A stretch of 64,000 nt of DNA from Purshia tridentata. Lineage: Eukaryota; Streptophyta; Magnoliopsida; Rosales; Rosaceae. Below, piece after piece: positions 1 through 17,054 of the stretch; the first letter of the stretch is position 1; each line of letters starts with the position of its first letter. The notes under the pieces were generated by a model. It saw only the letters and a program-made list of their open reading frames with translations. It did not search any database and was not told where the DNA came from. The DNA lies in assembly GCA_003254885.1 (NCBI GenBank), contig QANT01003962.1:62001-126000 (forward strand), written 5' to 3'. Both the position numbers and the translations under genes were made by a program.

Positions 1-124
1 TAACAGCTTCATTGAGTTCATGATGCACTTAATTCTAGGCCATATGTTTATTTTCTCATGATATGAAGTCTTTCAAGCTCTATTATCTCTGCTCATCTCA
101 ATAAAAATTTATTTTGTTGTGCAG

Positions 125-940
125 CGGTTAGAATTTCTTGGGGATGCGGTATTAGATTATCTGATCACTATTTATTTGTACCATAAATATCCTGGGATGT
201 CGCCAGGAATTTTAACTGATATGAGGTCTGCTTCTGTAAACAATGATTGTTATGCACGATCGGCTGTGAAGGCTGAATTGTATAAGCACATTCTCCATGC
301 TTCACACCAACTCCACAAGGATATAGTTTACACAATTGAAAACTTTGAGAAGTTATCAGCGGAATTAACTTTCGGATGGGAATCTGAGACATCCTTCCCC
401 AAGGTATCTTATTTTATATAAACAGTCTAATTTATAGTCTTTTTTTATGCTTTTACCACAAATGAGAGTCTTACAAGAAATCCAAATTGAAGAATGTTAA
501 CAATTATTAATCCCAAAGCACTCGGAGATGTATGGGGTTTTCTTAAGATTTCTTCCTTTATTTTGTAACAGGTTTTGGGAGATGTTATCGAGTCTCTAGC
601 AGGGGCAATTTTTGTTGATTCTGGATATGATCACAATATTGTCTTTCAAAGTATAATTCCTCTGTTACAGCCCTTGATTACACCGGAAACAATGAGGCTT
701 CATCCTGCAAGAGAGTTGCTTGAATATTGCCAAAAAATGCATTATAAAATGAAGAAACCCTTCAAGTCCTTCCAAAATGGTGGGGCTTCCATTACAATAG
801 AGGTTGAAGCGAATGAGGTCACATACAAACATACATCAACAGCTTCTGATAAGAAGACAGCAAAAAAAATAGCTTGCAAAGAAGTTTTAAGGTCTTTGAA
901 AGCAGATTCGGAAAAGATAACAAAAGATGATCTGAAATGA
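125..940 (+). CDS. DCL2: Endoribonuclease Dicer homolog 2, C-terminal part (5' end lies outside the window)
   Basis: Two exons are visible, 125..403 and 572..940, joined in phase 0 by a GT-AG intron; they give the last 215 residues. The first carries the RNase III signature RLEFLGDAVLDYL of the second catalytic domain. The second opens with GDVIESLAGAIFVDSG, which holds the second pair of acidic metal ligands, and then a dsRNA-binding domain rich in Lys near the end (SDKKTAKKIACKEVL). These stretches resemble plant DCL2 closely, more than DCL1, DCL3 or DCL4 as I remember them. DCL2 cuts long dsRNA into 22-nt siRNAs in antiviral and transitive silencing. Helicase, PAZ and first RNase III domains must lie to the left. 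The acceptor before 125 (gttgtgcag) is clean, so this is a continuing gene rather than a fragment. The stop is TGA at 938-940. Confidence 0.93.
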
Positions 941-2011
941 AGTTGAAGGATGTTCTAGCGTACACATTTGCTTGCAAGTAATTAGGAATTTCTGTTTGTG
1001 GTATTGGGATGGATATTCAACCCTTGAGTAACCACAGATGTATTAATGTTCAACGTTCAACGTTTTGTATATTTTTTCAAAGTTATGTATATTTTCTCAG
1101 GTATCATTCTTTAGTCGTCGGTTGTGGCTTTGTAATTGCCAAACATTATAATACCGACTTAAGTATGTTATTATCAGTGAATTCAACTTTATTGGCTTGC
1201 GTATGAATCTCTGATAATTGATAATAGTATTAGAGACAATTGCTTCATTTCTCGTTTCATTTCTACTAAAGTATGAAATTATTTTAAAAAAAACATAACC
1301 AAAATAGCAATGATAACAATAAGAAAAACCAAAGCAAATCATAATGAAAAAAAAAATGTGTTATATATTTGGGAATGAAAAAGAATTCTTTTTTTTTTTA
1401 AATAATTCAAGCTTATCTACTGACTACTACTACACTTGAGCTAGAGTTCATGGATACCCGCAAATTCTGTTCTACTGAAGTACGCAGGATCTCATGTTGA
1501 CCTAGTTGTTTGAGTCTTGAGACCTGATCCAGCGATCCCGGTAGCCAGTTCAAATAAATATATGTTCATCGGGAAAATTGAAGTTTTTCCAATAATCAAA
1601 ACATATCTACGAGTTAAAGTTGTGTGTTTGACTGATGATTTTGATGAACCAATTTCCAACCCAGAGTCGTAGTTGATTGACATTTTGGTGTGCCAATTCA
1701 CAATTGATCATGGAATCCAATTTGAGTGATCCCTTTTGCTTAGAATTAATTGCAATTAAGCCAACAAAAAAGTTAGTCTATAACTGTAAATTTTCATTCC
1801 AAGGATGATTGTTGGGGATTCTGAAAAGAAACGGTCATGGAGGTTGGCAAACAGCCAAAGTAAGGGTCATGCACCTTGAAGACGTAAATATGATTATATG
1901 CTGAGCTGAGGGTAATTCATTCCACATATTTTGTATCAATGCAACCTTACAAGTATGTAAAAACTATGAGGCCGTTGATGCAATGAAAGATATATCTTCA
2001 AATCAAAAGAT
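941..2011. other. Convergent intergenic stretch between DCL2 and the SDR gene
   Basis: This holds the 3' UTRs of two convergent genes and AT-rich spacer. I see no coding pattern, RNA gene or recognisable mobile element. Short open frames here have no family resemblance. Confidence 0.6.
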
Positions 2012-5000
2012 TCACGATGCCTTCTTTTTCTCAAACAACAAGCTCATTGAGTAGGTGTTGCCCTTCCTTGCAGCGGCTTCGACTCGATTTCCACCAATCT
2101 AGAAATTATTTTCACCAACTCCAAATTAGTGTTTGCGACACAGGCAATGACCAAAAAGAAAGGCCAACTCATGGTAACCACAAGAAAAAGAGAGGAATTC
2201 CTAATGAATGAAAGCAGCTAACACGCTTTTAATCCACAATGCTATAGTGTAAGTTGGATGTATCTTTCAGCATACTCAGAAAAGGTTCAATGAAAAATTT
2301 GACGGCAAAGAAAATACCTTGTCCATGAGCCAATAACCAAAGGTTGGCATGTACTGCAACAAGTACATTACAGCCAGCACAGGCTACAACAGAGGAAAAA
2401 ATATATAAGCATAATTAGAATAGGATGAATTTCTTGGTACCTAAACATGGGTGGCTATACTAATATTAATACCTGGTATGATATCCAAGCTTCCTTTAGA
2501 CAATGGGTGGCAGCAATTATTGTCAACTCTGCACACCTTTCTGGTGACAGACGCTTCTGTCAAAACAAAAAGATAACAAGACATGAAACATTTCATTGCA
2601 AGAGGTTCAAATTAAACCATGTCCCCAGCCTAGACCGCAGTAGAGGGAAAAGAAGGCAAAAGGAATATATACATATATTCAGGGGGTGTTGGCGGGGAGG
2701 TCCTCCAGCATGATGTCATCCATACTGGGGAAGAGAACAATTTCATGTAAGGAACTAACCTCGGAAGATGCTTTATTTTCTGAGCTTGCTGCTCCAGAAC
2801 CAGTTGATGTTTCTATTGGCCCAGGGCAAACAATGGTCACCTCGATTCCTTTCTGATAGAGCTGTACTCATAAAAGATGAACTAGCACTATAAGGGAAAA
2901 ATGGAAAACAGATATTGAAGTTATATTAGAAGTTTTATTTTATTTGATTAGATTAACAATTCTATTAAACACACCATTACTCTTGGTGTCTTAATTTTAT
3001 ATAAGCAAATGTAAATACGATGGAGAACTTTGATCAGTGATAATTGTGAATATTTTCCACCCTCAGAAGGCATTTGCAACATTCTAAAGTTGCTACCAAT
3101 CGACTTCTTTTCTCAATATCCTGCACTACTGTGCAATGTTTACTATCACAACTGGTCCACAAGGACAACGTATTACCATTCAGCTCACAAGATATAAAAA
3201 GGCTGCTCTGAGTATTATCCTGATCCTGGCTGCCTATCCTTTTCTAAAATTCATTCACATCACGCAACATATATAAGTCATAAGCAACAAATTGCAGCAA
3301 CAGACTAAAGGACAAACTCGGACTCTTTTCTCCCAGGAAAGATGTTATAATTATTACCTCGGAACGCAAGGTGTGAAAGTACCCATTTAAGGCGTGTTTG
3401 GAGGCAGAGTATATTGCCTGACCTGGTGCAGGTGTCTTTCCCGCAGCACTGCTCATCTGCACATAAATTTAAGCAAACAATAAAAAAAACCAAGAAGGGT
3501 AAAGGACAAAAAAGGAAAAGAAACACAATTTGGAGATAATGAGGGAAAATGCCTGATAATTAGCACCTAACATAAGGGAGCCACATAACAAATCCTATTA
3601 TCCTATGTCTAGTTAGTAAACATAACTGCCCAGTCTTAGACATTTGACATAGTCATTTGCATTGATTAATGAAATTGTTAGAATTAAAAAAATTATCCAT
3701 TAGGTGCCATGTACCATACTAAATCACAAGTTGGACTGCATAAAGCTATTGTCCATGTCACACTGAATATATTGAAAATTTATTTAAATATTTATTCAAT
3801 GTAACAAATGGGTCTGGGACAGAAGTTATACATAAGCATTACTCAAAAATAACATCATTTTCCACATACCACAACAAAATGGCCCTTCCCCCGCTTCAGC
3901 ATGTAAGGTGCTAGCAACCGTGTAAGCGTTATCGTCCCAAAAACATTGACATTGAATGTTACCTACTTGCAAGAAAGAGTTAACAGGATCACTTTTATAA
4001 GGAAGCTCCTTTTTTGTTTTTTCTTTTATTAAAGAAAGAACACATGACCATTGACCCATAGGAGCCAGTAATTATCTTAGAGCTATATCTAACATACCTT
4101 CAGACTCTTCTCAGTAACATCCAAAGCTGTAGTTTTCTGCCAGAGAACCAAAAAGAAAAGATTTATCAGTAGAAATGGCATTATCTTAAAGAAAATGCAT
4201 TTGTAATTTATCACCCTTAATAATCCACACATAGAATTATCAGCAAAAGAAGTGAACTGGTAAGGTACAGTGGTGCTGTTTTACTGTGGGAAAAGCCAAG
4301 TGTTCAACTTGGAGATAGAGGTAGAATTGTACCCTTCCATTTTCATTCTGGCTATCAAATCAGCAAGACTATTGTATCTTCCATTCACATATGAAATTGA
4401 ACAATGCAAGGCTTTAGCACATTCCTCAGATATTGAGGAGCATAATGTGTGCTTATTACATGAAGAATTAGTCTCTCTTTTCTCCTCTGATAATCACAAG
4501 TGCTCCAACATATAATAATTATTAGTAGTTAACATAAACAACCTTTTTGTGTTTCAATTGATTGGGTAAACAACTAACAATATGTCAGTCTCACAAATTA
4601 GGAATCACCCACTTACAGGACGCTCAAAAGCTGCATTGTGGATCATATAATCAACACCAGCATTAAGAAAGAATGATTCTGCTTTCTCTACAGCATCCCT
4701 GAGACAGTCTTCACCAGATTCCAAATCCAATGGCAAAACCTTCACACCATCAGGTGCATGTTTACCTGGGCGTGCTAACCAATTTAAGAGAGAGTAGAGA
4801 TAAATTTAAGAGATGAATGGGTATCCATCCAGCTTGCACTTAAAGAACACAGACCAGTAAGTTGTTTCTTGACTCGCTCCAATTCAGCTTCATTACGTGC
4901 AGAAATAATGAGCTTAGCTCCCAAATTTGCAAGTTGCTTAGCAAGAACCTCCCCTTAACACCACCATTACAGGGGGAAACAGTGAGATAGTTTGCACATG

Positions 5001-5848
5001 TGAAATAATCATAGCCATCCTCATAATTAATTGGTAATAACAGACCAAATCATTGTTGTCATCACAAGAGTAATGAAAAAGACATTGGTGATGATAACGA
5101 AAATTATGACAATGGTGACAATGTCAATGACAATTATTGAGGCTTCACGGAAATTTGAAAAACATTCACGGTGGCCAACCCCACACATATACAAGAACTC
5201 GCTTAGTCGCTTAAGGAAATTTTTTTTTTTTAAAAAAAAGGCAGACTAAAAAATATATGTATGTATTTTTTAAAAGAGAAGCATCAAGAAATTCAATGTT
5301 TTTAGAGCACAAGTTATGCATGGTTAAACCATAAGTTTGATATGATAAACTGAATTCAGTCATTTATATGCATAAATACATATTCGAAAATAAAAACAAA
5401 GAAAGAAAAGCGAAAATAATGAGTTACCAATTCCACGGCTAGCCCCAGTTATCCAAACAACCTGAAGCAATTTTTAAAATGTAAATTAAAATTACTCATT
5501 TGACGATAAAACGGGAAAAGAAACAATTTTTTTTTCTACAAAAACAGTTTCATGTGAAAATGGGCTTACTTTATCTTCAATCTGGTCGCGCTTTACATGG
5601 CGTTTGGACATCAAAGTAAAATCCCCTGAATAAAAATACACAGAGCTGAGAAATACATGTACATATAATAATAGGAGAGACTGGAGAGACTGGAGAGACT
5701 AGAGAGACAAGTGTGTGTGACTGTGTGAGAAGGTTGGGAATTTAAGATAATGAATAATACCATCAGCTGTAACGAATTTGATTGATAGAAAGAGCAAAAG
5801 AAGGAGACACAGAGAAATGAAGAAGAGCACCACCACCAGCATCGCCAT
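2012..5848 (-). CDS. Short-chain dehydrogenase/reductase, DHRS7-like, membrane anchored
   Basis: Twelve exons read leftwards: 5761..5848, 5570..5625, 5428..5461, 4855..4953, 4617..4765, 4098..4136, 3870..3962, 3358..3456, 2760..2861, 2473..2556, 2318..2383, 2012..2098. All joins are GT-AG and in phase, giving 331 residues. The start is the ATG at 5848, followed by a Leu/Val/Phe-rich segment (about residues 3-25) that looks like an N-terminal membrane anchor. A classical SDR Rossmann fold follows: TGASRGIG near residue 53 for the nucleotide, the HNAAF motif, and catalytic Ser189, Tyr202 and Lys206 in the YSASK motif. PGPIET after the active site is typical of the family. A hydrophobic stretch near the C-terminus may contact membrane. 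The substrate cannot be told from sequence; the family acts on lipids, steroids or other carbonyls. It is divergent with the acyl carrier protein gene. Confidence 0.9.
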
Positions 5849-6179
5849 CTTCACACTTCACCTATGTCGACGCTTTTTCCAGTCTCTTGTTTTATTACAG
5901 TTACAACTTCGGGCGGTAAATCAGGCTCCGTATCTTTTATTTGGAGGGTTGGGTCCGTTGGTTCATGGGTTTTTCTTGGCCCAAAATAGGCCCACTATTT
6001 TTCATATCAATGGGTCGGGTCCAACCTTGCTCAGACGACCCGCTTCCCATCGACCAGATTGTAAATTTAACGCTCTCCTTCTTTCCCCCTCTCTCAAGTG
6101 AAAGTTTCACGCTCACTCCTCACTCGCCTAACAGAAACCATTTCTCGCTCATTCCATTCCTTGAGGCGTAAAGAGCTCA
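5849..6179. promoter_or_regulatory. Shared divergent promoter of the SDR gene and mitochondrial ACP
   Basis: Only 331 bp separate the two start codons. Two GGCCCA motifs (5978-5983 and 5989-5994), the reverse complement of the TGGGCC site II core, lie 11 bp apart. Site II elements are established in promoters of plant genes for mitochondrial and other housekeeping proteins, which fits the ACP gene. No clear TATA box is seen for either gene. Use by both genes is inference. Confidence 0.6.
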
Positions 6180-7592
<1,413 letters not shown>

Positions 7593-9445
7593 GGGAAAAC
7601 CATGCAAGGAATAGCTGTCATTAGAACTTTTGGATCTTCATATCTTTCCCTACTTTCCTAAACCCCATTTTGGGTTTTCTGCTACTTTTAATTCTGTTTA
7701 AAGAGTAGTATTTTGGCAATGTTTAAAACTAAATTGCGGCCATTCCAGATTATGGAAAGTGTGTTTAAAACAACTCTTTCATTGCTTCATTGACGTTTTC
7801 TTTTTAAATAAAGTCATTTGATCTAGTTTATTGCTTATTGAAATCGTGTCTTATATTACGTGTTTAAAATGTCATGAACGTTTGCGGTTTCTCATGGCCT
7901 TGTGTTTCACGGTCCTTTACCTACCAAGGGAAATATATCAAATTCTTTTAATTTGAAAATATTATATCTTGAGTTTATTTTATTCATTTTCTTTTCAGGC
8001 TTATGTACAATTTCGTGTACTTTATTGTGCTAATCAAAATCGAAAACATGTTTTAATGAGTTAAATGCCAATTATCTTTTGTTTTTGTGGTCGAACATTA
8101 AAGCAGGCACAAATTGTGTGTGCAAAACATAGAATTGAGTTTCTTTGTAGTTTCCATGTTAGAAAGCATAATTCATAAAGCACCCGATCGTGGTATGATA
8201 AAACTTTGTAGATTTACCCATAGCATATAAATGCGAGAAATCATTAACACCGCACCAAGAAGGATGAAGAAGACTTGTACAGAAGTGATGGACAGAAAGT
8301 CTTTGCGGAATACATCTTATTCTTCACCTTGTTCCATACTCTCTTCTCTTGGCCTAGATTGGGAGAAGACTTTGACAAGTCAACAAAACAGTTAAAAAAG
8401 ACCCAATTAATGCCATTCCTGTAAAACACGATTACAATTTTATTTATTTATTTATATGGGTTAAATACGTTTTTAGTCCCTGTGTTTTACTCCAAAAATA
8501 AATTTGGTCTTCATGATTTCAAAATTCTAATTTTATTCCTTGGGTTTTACTTCAAAAACAAGAGTCAACACTGGCTTGGCTGGCCCTTTTTTTATAAAAT
8601 TTTGTTTCATTTATTTATCACCACGCGTAGTTGACTGGAAATGGGCTTTTTTGGACAAAATTTCAGCAGATGACTTGAGTCAAGCATAATAAACGTTTGA
8701 GTTGAGACAGCAATGATGACTCATTGTGATTTCGAGCTGTTCAGTTCCTCAACTTCCTCGAAACCTTATAGAAATTGTCACAGAATAAAAGGCAATTGAT
8801 TCATGTTTGTTTGTTCAAAGAACAAGAAGAAAACTCACGTGTGTTTCTTATGAACCCATAGTTGTTTGCATCAAAAGTTTTCCCTCAAGATTAATTGAAC
8901 AACTGTTTTCTTCTAAATTTCTAAATTGAAATGACCACTTAAAGGTTGATTAAATTAGAAGAGAAATATACATAAACCCTCTTGTTGTAAGAGTAAGACA
9001 TCACTTCCACAGTTTTGATTGGGTAATGCAACGTTTCGTTCGTTCTCATTGGTTGGAATTGAAAGTCAAGAGGAGGGAAGAAGGAAATAAGAAAAAAACA
9101 CAAAGGCAGTGTAGACTGGCAGTGGCCGTGGCCAGTGGGTTGCTCAGCTCTACCCCACCTGAGTTGGGGTCCTGAAGAGACCATAACATCAACATCTTCG
9201 ATCCATATTCCCAAGTCCACCCAAATTTCCAAGGGCATCTCAGCTCTACCCCACTTGAGTTGAGGTCCTGAAGAGACCATAACATCAACATCTTCGATCC
9301 ATATTCCCAAGTCCACCCAAATTTCCAAGGGCATCACCGAAATTAAATATCATACTGAGGACAATATTTTGCTTCCACTACTATAAGTACTCCCAAAAAA
9401 ACAAATGCTGCCTCCCAAGCTTAATTTGCCATTGCACTTCTGTAA
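7593..9445. other. Intergenic region between mtACP and calreticulin-3
   Basis: It contains the mtACP 3' UTR, AT-rich spacer, and near 8458-8570 a segment with two 'ttt.gtcc/ttcc' phrases (gttttta-gtccctgtgtttta and ttattccttgggttttac). That phrasing is common at ends of plant DNA transposon relics, but I could not define borders. A 96-bp tandem duplication (9143-9334) and a TATA-like ctataagta at 9381 lie just upstream of calreticulin-3. No gene is seen. Confidence 0.5.
9143..9334. repeat. Two-copy 96-bp tandem duplication upstream of calreticulin-3
   Basis: Copies are 9143-9238 and 9239-9334 and differ at only two positions (C/T and G/A), so the duplication is young. It ends 111 bp before the ATG of calreticulin-3, in or just upstream of the core promoter. 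The unit is a multiple of three, so a minus-strand frame runs through both copies; I regard this as chance. Confidence 0.9.
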
Positions 9446-13120
<3,675 letters not shown>

Positions 13121-13973
13121 TTGGGTGTCCGGCCTCAATGTGTCTTCCTCTTGGTTTCCTTTTCAAGAGATTCAGAATCAACTTTTTCGATGTTATACTT
13201 TATTTGCATTGTTTTACAATGTCCTCGTTCCTGTAACCTTAGAGTGTGTAATGTATGTGTTTCGCATAAGTTCAGCTTCCACATGTAATACTCTTTGTAA
13301 CGACTATTCCATTGAAGTAACAGTAGTTGCCCTTCAACAAATAACTCACAACTCTGTCTCTTCCATAATATTGTTACTGGTTTCTTTTCAATGTGACGTA
13401 CTGTTTGTAGAAGCATTTGTTCCCTCACGCCAGTCCAGTGCTGCACATGATAATACAAGTCCACTCGTCTGTATTTATTGATCCCTGTTATAACTATCAC
13501 CAACTATAAGCTACTTTGCTTACACAAGGAAAATAGTTCCAGTTTAAGTTAGCAGTTGGGCATGCTGCTGATGGTGACAAGCAATGGACGTTGCTCGCAC
13601 ATGTCTGGCCATGGCTAACATTCATAAACGTACGACCATTTACCTCTCGTCACAGGATCATCATAAACGATACAGGATTCTATGCTCATGTTCATTTCCA
13701 GCGCATTTCATGCTGAATTTGTTTGTTTTATGGCTATCATTTATTACATTTAACTCATTCTATTCTCTATAAATGCTAATCTCAAAATTTTCAAAAATTC
13801 AACCTTCCATTCACTGGCACTGTGTTCCTATTGAAATTGTAACAAAATTACTAAAATTTTACAACCCTCATGATAGTCCCCATGGGATTAGTGATACAAT
13901 CAAATTGTCAAACCTAAAAATGTCATTCACTTCGGGTGATCTCACATAATTTAGAAACAAGTGAGCAAACTAG
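13121..13973. other. Convergent 3' region between calreticulin-3 and EMC10
   Basis: This covers 3' UTR sequence of both genes. The only structure noted is the second copy of the dispersed repeat at 13673-13770. Open frames at 13110-13503 on either strand have no resemblance to known proteins. Confidence 0.5.
13673..13770 (+). repeat. Dispersed repeat, copy 2 (downstream of calreticulin-3)
   Basis: This is the partner of 7292-7385 in the same orientation. It starts with caggattctatgctcatg and diverges after cattctatt. It holds a 4-bp insertion (tttg) relative to copy 1. Confidence 0.6.
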
Positions 13974-16693
13974 CTATCTTCTTCGCACAGCAGAACTTGA
14001 TCCACGCTGGACTGCAGCTGGCTGCTGTGCTTGACCAGGTGTCGGACCAGCAGCAGGTTCCTCTGCCATGTTCATTGCTTGGGTTACGGCATTCATGACA
14101 ATGAGCCCAAGAGGGATCAGGTACATCCACTGATTCATACATTCCAATAGGGTAAATTAATGACAGTTTTTTTTTAGGGTCAACAAATCAATAAACGAAA
14201 GTTGAGGTAAAGATGGAGACAATTAATTATTTGAACACTCACATATTTTGCCCAAAAGGACCTTTCTGGTGGCGGCAAAATTTCACCTTCTCCTACCTCA
14301 CCACCAAGAATCTCCTCAGCAAACACTGGAGCTCTGTGGAAACATTTTGTAATAGATATTAACTTACAGGGCCTTTACAAAGACCTTTGATGATCAGCAT
14401 AATGATAAAACTATAAATACAATCAGCATTCAACATAAAAAAGTTAAATCATTCCATTGATTGCTCATCTCCTGCATATAGCCTAATAAATAATGCAAAT
14501 CAACTGCCAATTTTATATTTACGCTCTATCAACCTCCTGTCAGAGTTAAGCAAGCAGACCATGCCAGAATCTGAATGTATAATGAAGAGAGAGCAGAAGA
14601 AGCAAAAGCATTTCACCTTGGTGCCTGCTCACTGTTCTTCAAAACCGTGTGAGAGTTAAAAGACCACTTTGCAGGCTGAAAATACAAATAACAAAAGACA
14701 TTGGAAGAAGGTCAGCTTATTCAACAAAACTCTCTTTCCATCCTCACAAGGCCAGAACTTTTATTCACACAAAAAAAGGGTTACCAGAAAAAAAAAAAAA
14801 AAAAAAATTGATTCTAACTTACAAGTCTCATTTGCCGGGGATATGGGCATGCCCCAGGGGAACCATAATTAACTGCCAAGATATTAACACCATCCTGTGG
14901 AAACAAGTTTATTCAAAGAGAAATTGCGTTAAGACTAGATGATTGTAAAAAAAGTATCTGTCAACAATATGGAGCTATTGAACTGTAGACACAAGTATGT
15001 AGTCCAAAATATCATAGGCATCAAATGTCAGATCTACATATCAGCAATAATTTTTTACCAGTTGAACGTATTGTTTGAAATATCTGTGTAGCTTTATAAA
15101 ACAGTTGAAGAGTTATTCAAATATATAAAGTTGAAAGTTACCGTGTGTATAACAAAATGCTCCTCCAAACTCTCCCGCGGAAGACATCTCTGGATATTTA
15201 AAAAGATTGTTAGTAACCCTCCAGATCTAATAATCACATAAGCATGTAACCTAAAAATCATGAGATATAACTAGCATGTAGAACTAGGACACTGTTATGG
15301 TAGAATTTTCATATGGAAAAATAAATTTTGAATTTTCGGAAGGAAGATTAATTTTTCTCTTTTCAGGTGAAAGAGGAACTAGTTATTCAACTTCTTTGAT
15401 CACATATTATCGACTCCTTTTAAACAGATTAGCATGCAGTTAACGGTTTCTAATTGCAATAATAAAGCCCATCGTTGCTTAATAGAGAGTTCTTAAGACT
15501 TGCCGCTTTTACTGATGAAATAACATAATCCCTCCCAGGAGGATTCAAAACACTGGATGGTAATCTTATCCTATAAAAGTCATCTCCTTTCAGTAGCAGC
15601 TGCAAGAAAAGCATCAATATTTCAAATTAAGTTAGAGTGCTAATTTGAAACGGTCAAAGAGGATGAAAACATAAGTTTAGGGGAGAAATTTACTGCAAAC
15701 TTCTCCTTCTCCTCTTCAGTAAAAGAGTTCCTCGAAAATCGCAGCTTTGTTAGTGTCTGTTACAATAAAACCATGTCATAGTTAAGCTGTATGTTAAGTT
15801 TTCTAGAATTAAAAAGTGACAGAGTGTTCTAAAGTAGAAAAAATCAAGCCTGACACGATGCTCATAAAGAGCCTATTCTCAAATTACCAAGGGCAACTTC
15901 AAGCCCACTTAAAGCTCAAACTACCAAGCTTTGTCATTTATGTTGCATTTGTATATGAAACATATTGTCAACTAAAGGGTAGAAGTAATAAGAACACTTT
16001 CTAAGTTGATCATCATGCACTTGCATCCATTGCACCTAAAGAACTTATCAACTACAAAGGACTATATTCCTTCCTTTTCACCTAAATTTTCTCATCAACC
16101 AAACTCGAGTATTCCTTTCCATATTTTAGAGTTGAACTTATCGTGTACCCACAAACAATAAACAATTAACTTCCAAACTCAAACAAATCAATCAAATATT
16201 CCAAACTCAATTGCCAATCACCAAGAACCCATTTAAATACCAAGAAAATCCACTGCAAAACCTCAAATTGCAGCTGAAAACTCTCCCATTTACAAAAGTT
16301 GCCTCGTTTTCTCAGGAACCAAATAGAGCTAAAGACGAACCAACCAACCTGACCACCATGATTCCATGTCTTCAACCGAGCACTGAAGGTACCCGCGAGA
16401 GAGAAATCAGAGTCCCCAAAGGCGTGCTGGAGCTGGAACTGGATCTTGGAGTCCGAATCCTGATCCGAAAACCTCTTCCGGGGGATTGTTGTGGTTGGTG
16501 GTGGTGGTGCTGAAAGTGGAGGCGAGGATCGTGTGTATGTAAGATCAGGAGACTTAGTGTGCACCCCTCCTTCCAGACCGAACTCCTCGTCGTCAACTAA
16601 GAGCTCATCTGATTGGAAAGCTACTGCAATACACAACAAGGCGGAGACTGCGAAGACCAACGACAAGTGGGACAGGGAGGGAGACACAGCCAT
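13974..16693 (-). CDS. EMC10: ER membrane protein complex subunit 10
   Basis: Eight exons read leftwards: 16349..16693, 15694..15756, 15504..15599, 15142..15189, 14823..14894, 14617..14675, 14243..14333, 13974..14129, giving 309 residues. A signal peptide (LVFAVSALLCIAVAF) is followed by a Ser/Pro-rich linker. A luminal beta domain follows (FQLQHAFGDSDF, then RIRLPSSVLNPPGRDYVIS), then the C-terminal membrane segment beginning FWAKYWMYLIPLGLIVMN. The FWAKYWMYLIP stretch closely matches the FAKYWMYIIP of animal EMC10. EMC inserts tail-anchored and multipass proteins into the ER membrane. Keeping VKARC intact at the exon 3/4 join requires a GC donor (15503-15502), so this is probably a GC-AG intron; an in-frame GT nine bases earlier would drop three residues. 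The gene is divergent with LUC7. Confidence 0.88.
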
Positions 16694-17054
16694 TGTTAAA
16701 AGTAACAGCTTTCTTCCTCTGAGTTTGAGTTGAGTTCCTTCACAGTCCGAATCACAATCAGAGTTTATGACTTGTGCTATCAGGAGAAGAATGATAACGG
16801 GCCCAAAAAGTGAAATCGTAGTGGGCCAAGCGAGGCTTCTACCCGGCCCGCTTTACTCCTTCACTTAAAAATATTTGCAAATAGATAAAACCGCATGGGT
16901 ATATGAGCAAATAAAATATTAAATACAATACATTATAGAAACACAATCCCAATCCGCTTATTATTTTTCCCCCAACTCTCCGAATCCGAAACAAACCCTA
17001 ATCTCTGTCTCTGTGACTGAAATCCCAAGTTGTGGAGACTAGAGAGAGAGAGAC
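16694..17054. promoter_or_regulatory. Divergent promoter of EMC10 and LUC7 with site II and telo-box motifs
   Basis: The two start codons are 361 bp apart. A TGGGCC site II core lies at 16822-16827, a GGGCCC at 16799-16804, and a telo-box (AAACCCTAA) at 16993-17001 close to the LUC7 start. The site II plus telo-box pairing is established in plant genes for ribosomal, RNA-processing and other growth-linked proteins. Which gene each motif serves is inference. Confidence 0.65.

Noticed and set aside
8455-8640. Possible DNA transposon end with gtccctgtgtttta phrasing
   Set aside because: The phrase is common in plant repeats, but no second end or target duplication was found within reach.
8939-9337. 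132-codon minus-strand frame containing a repeated 32-residue block
   Set aside because: The repeat is the 96-bp DNA duplication, which is a multiple of three. The frame lies in the calreticulin-3 promoter and has no homology I know.
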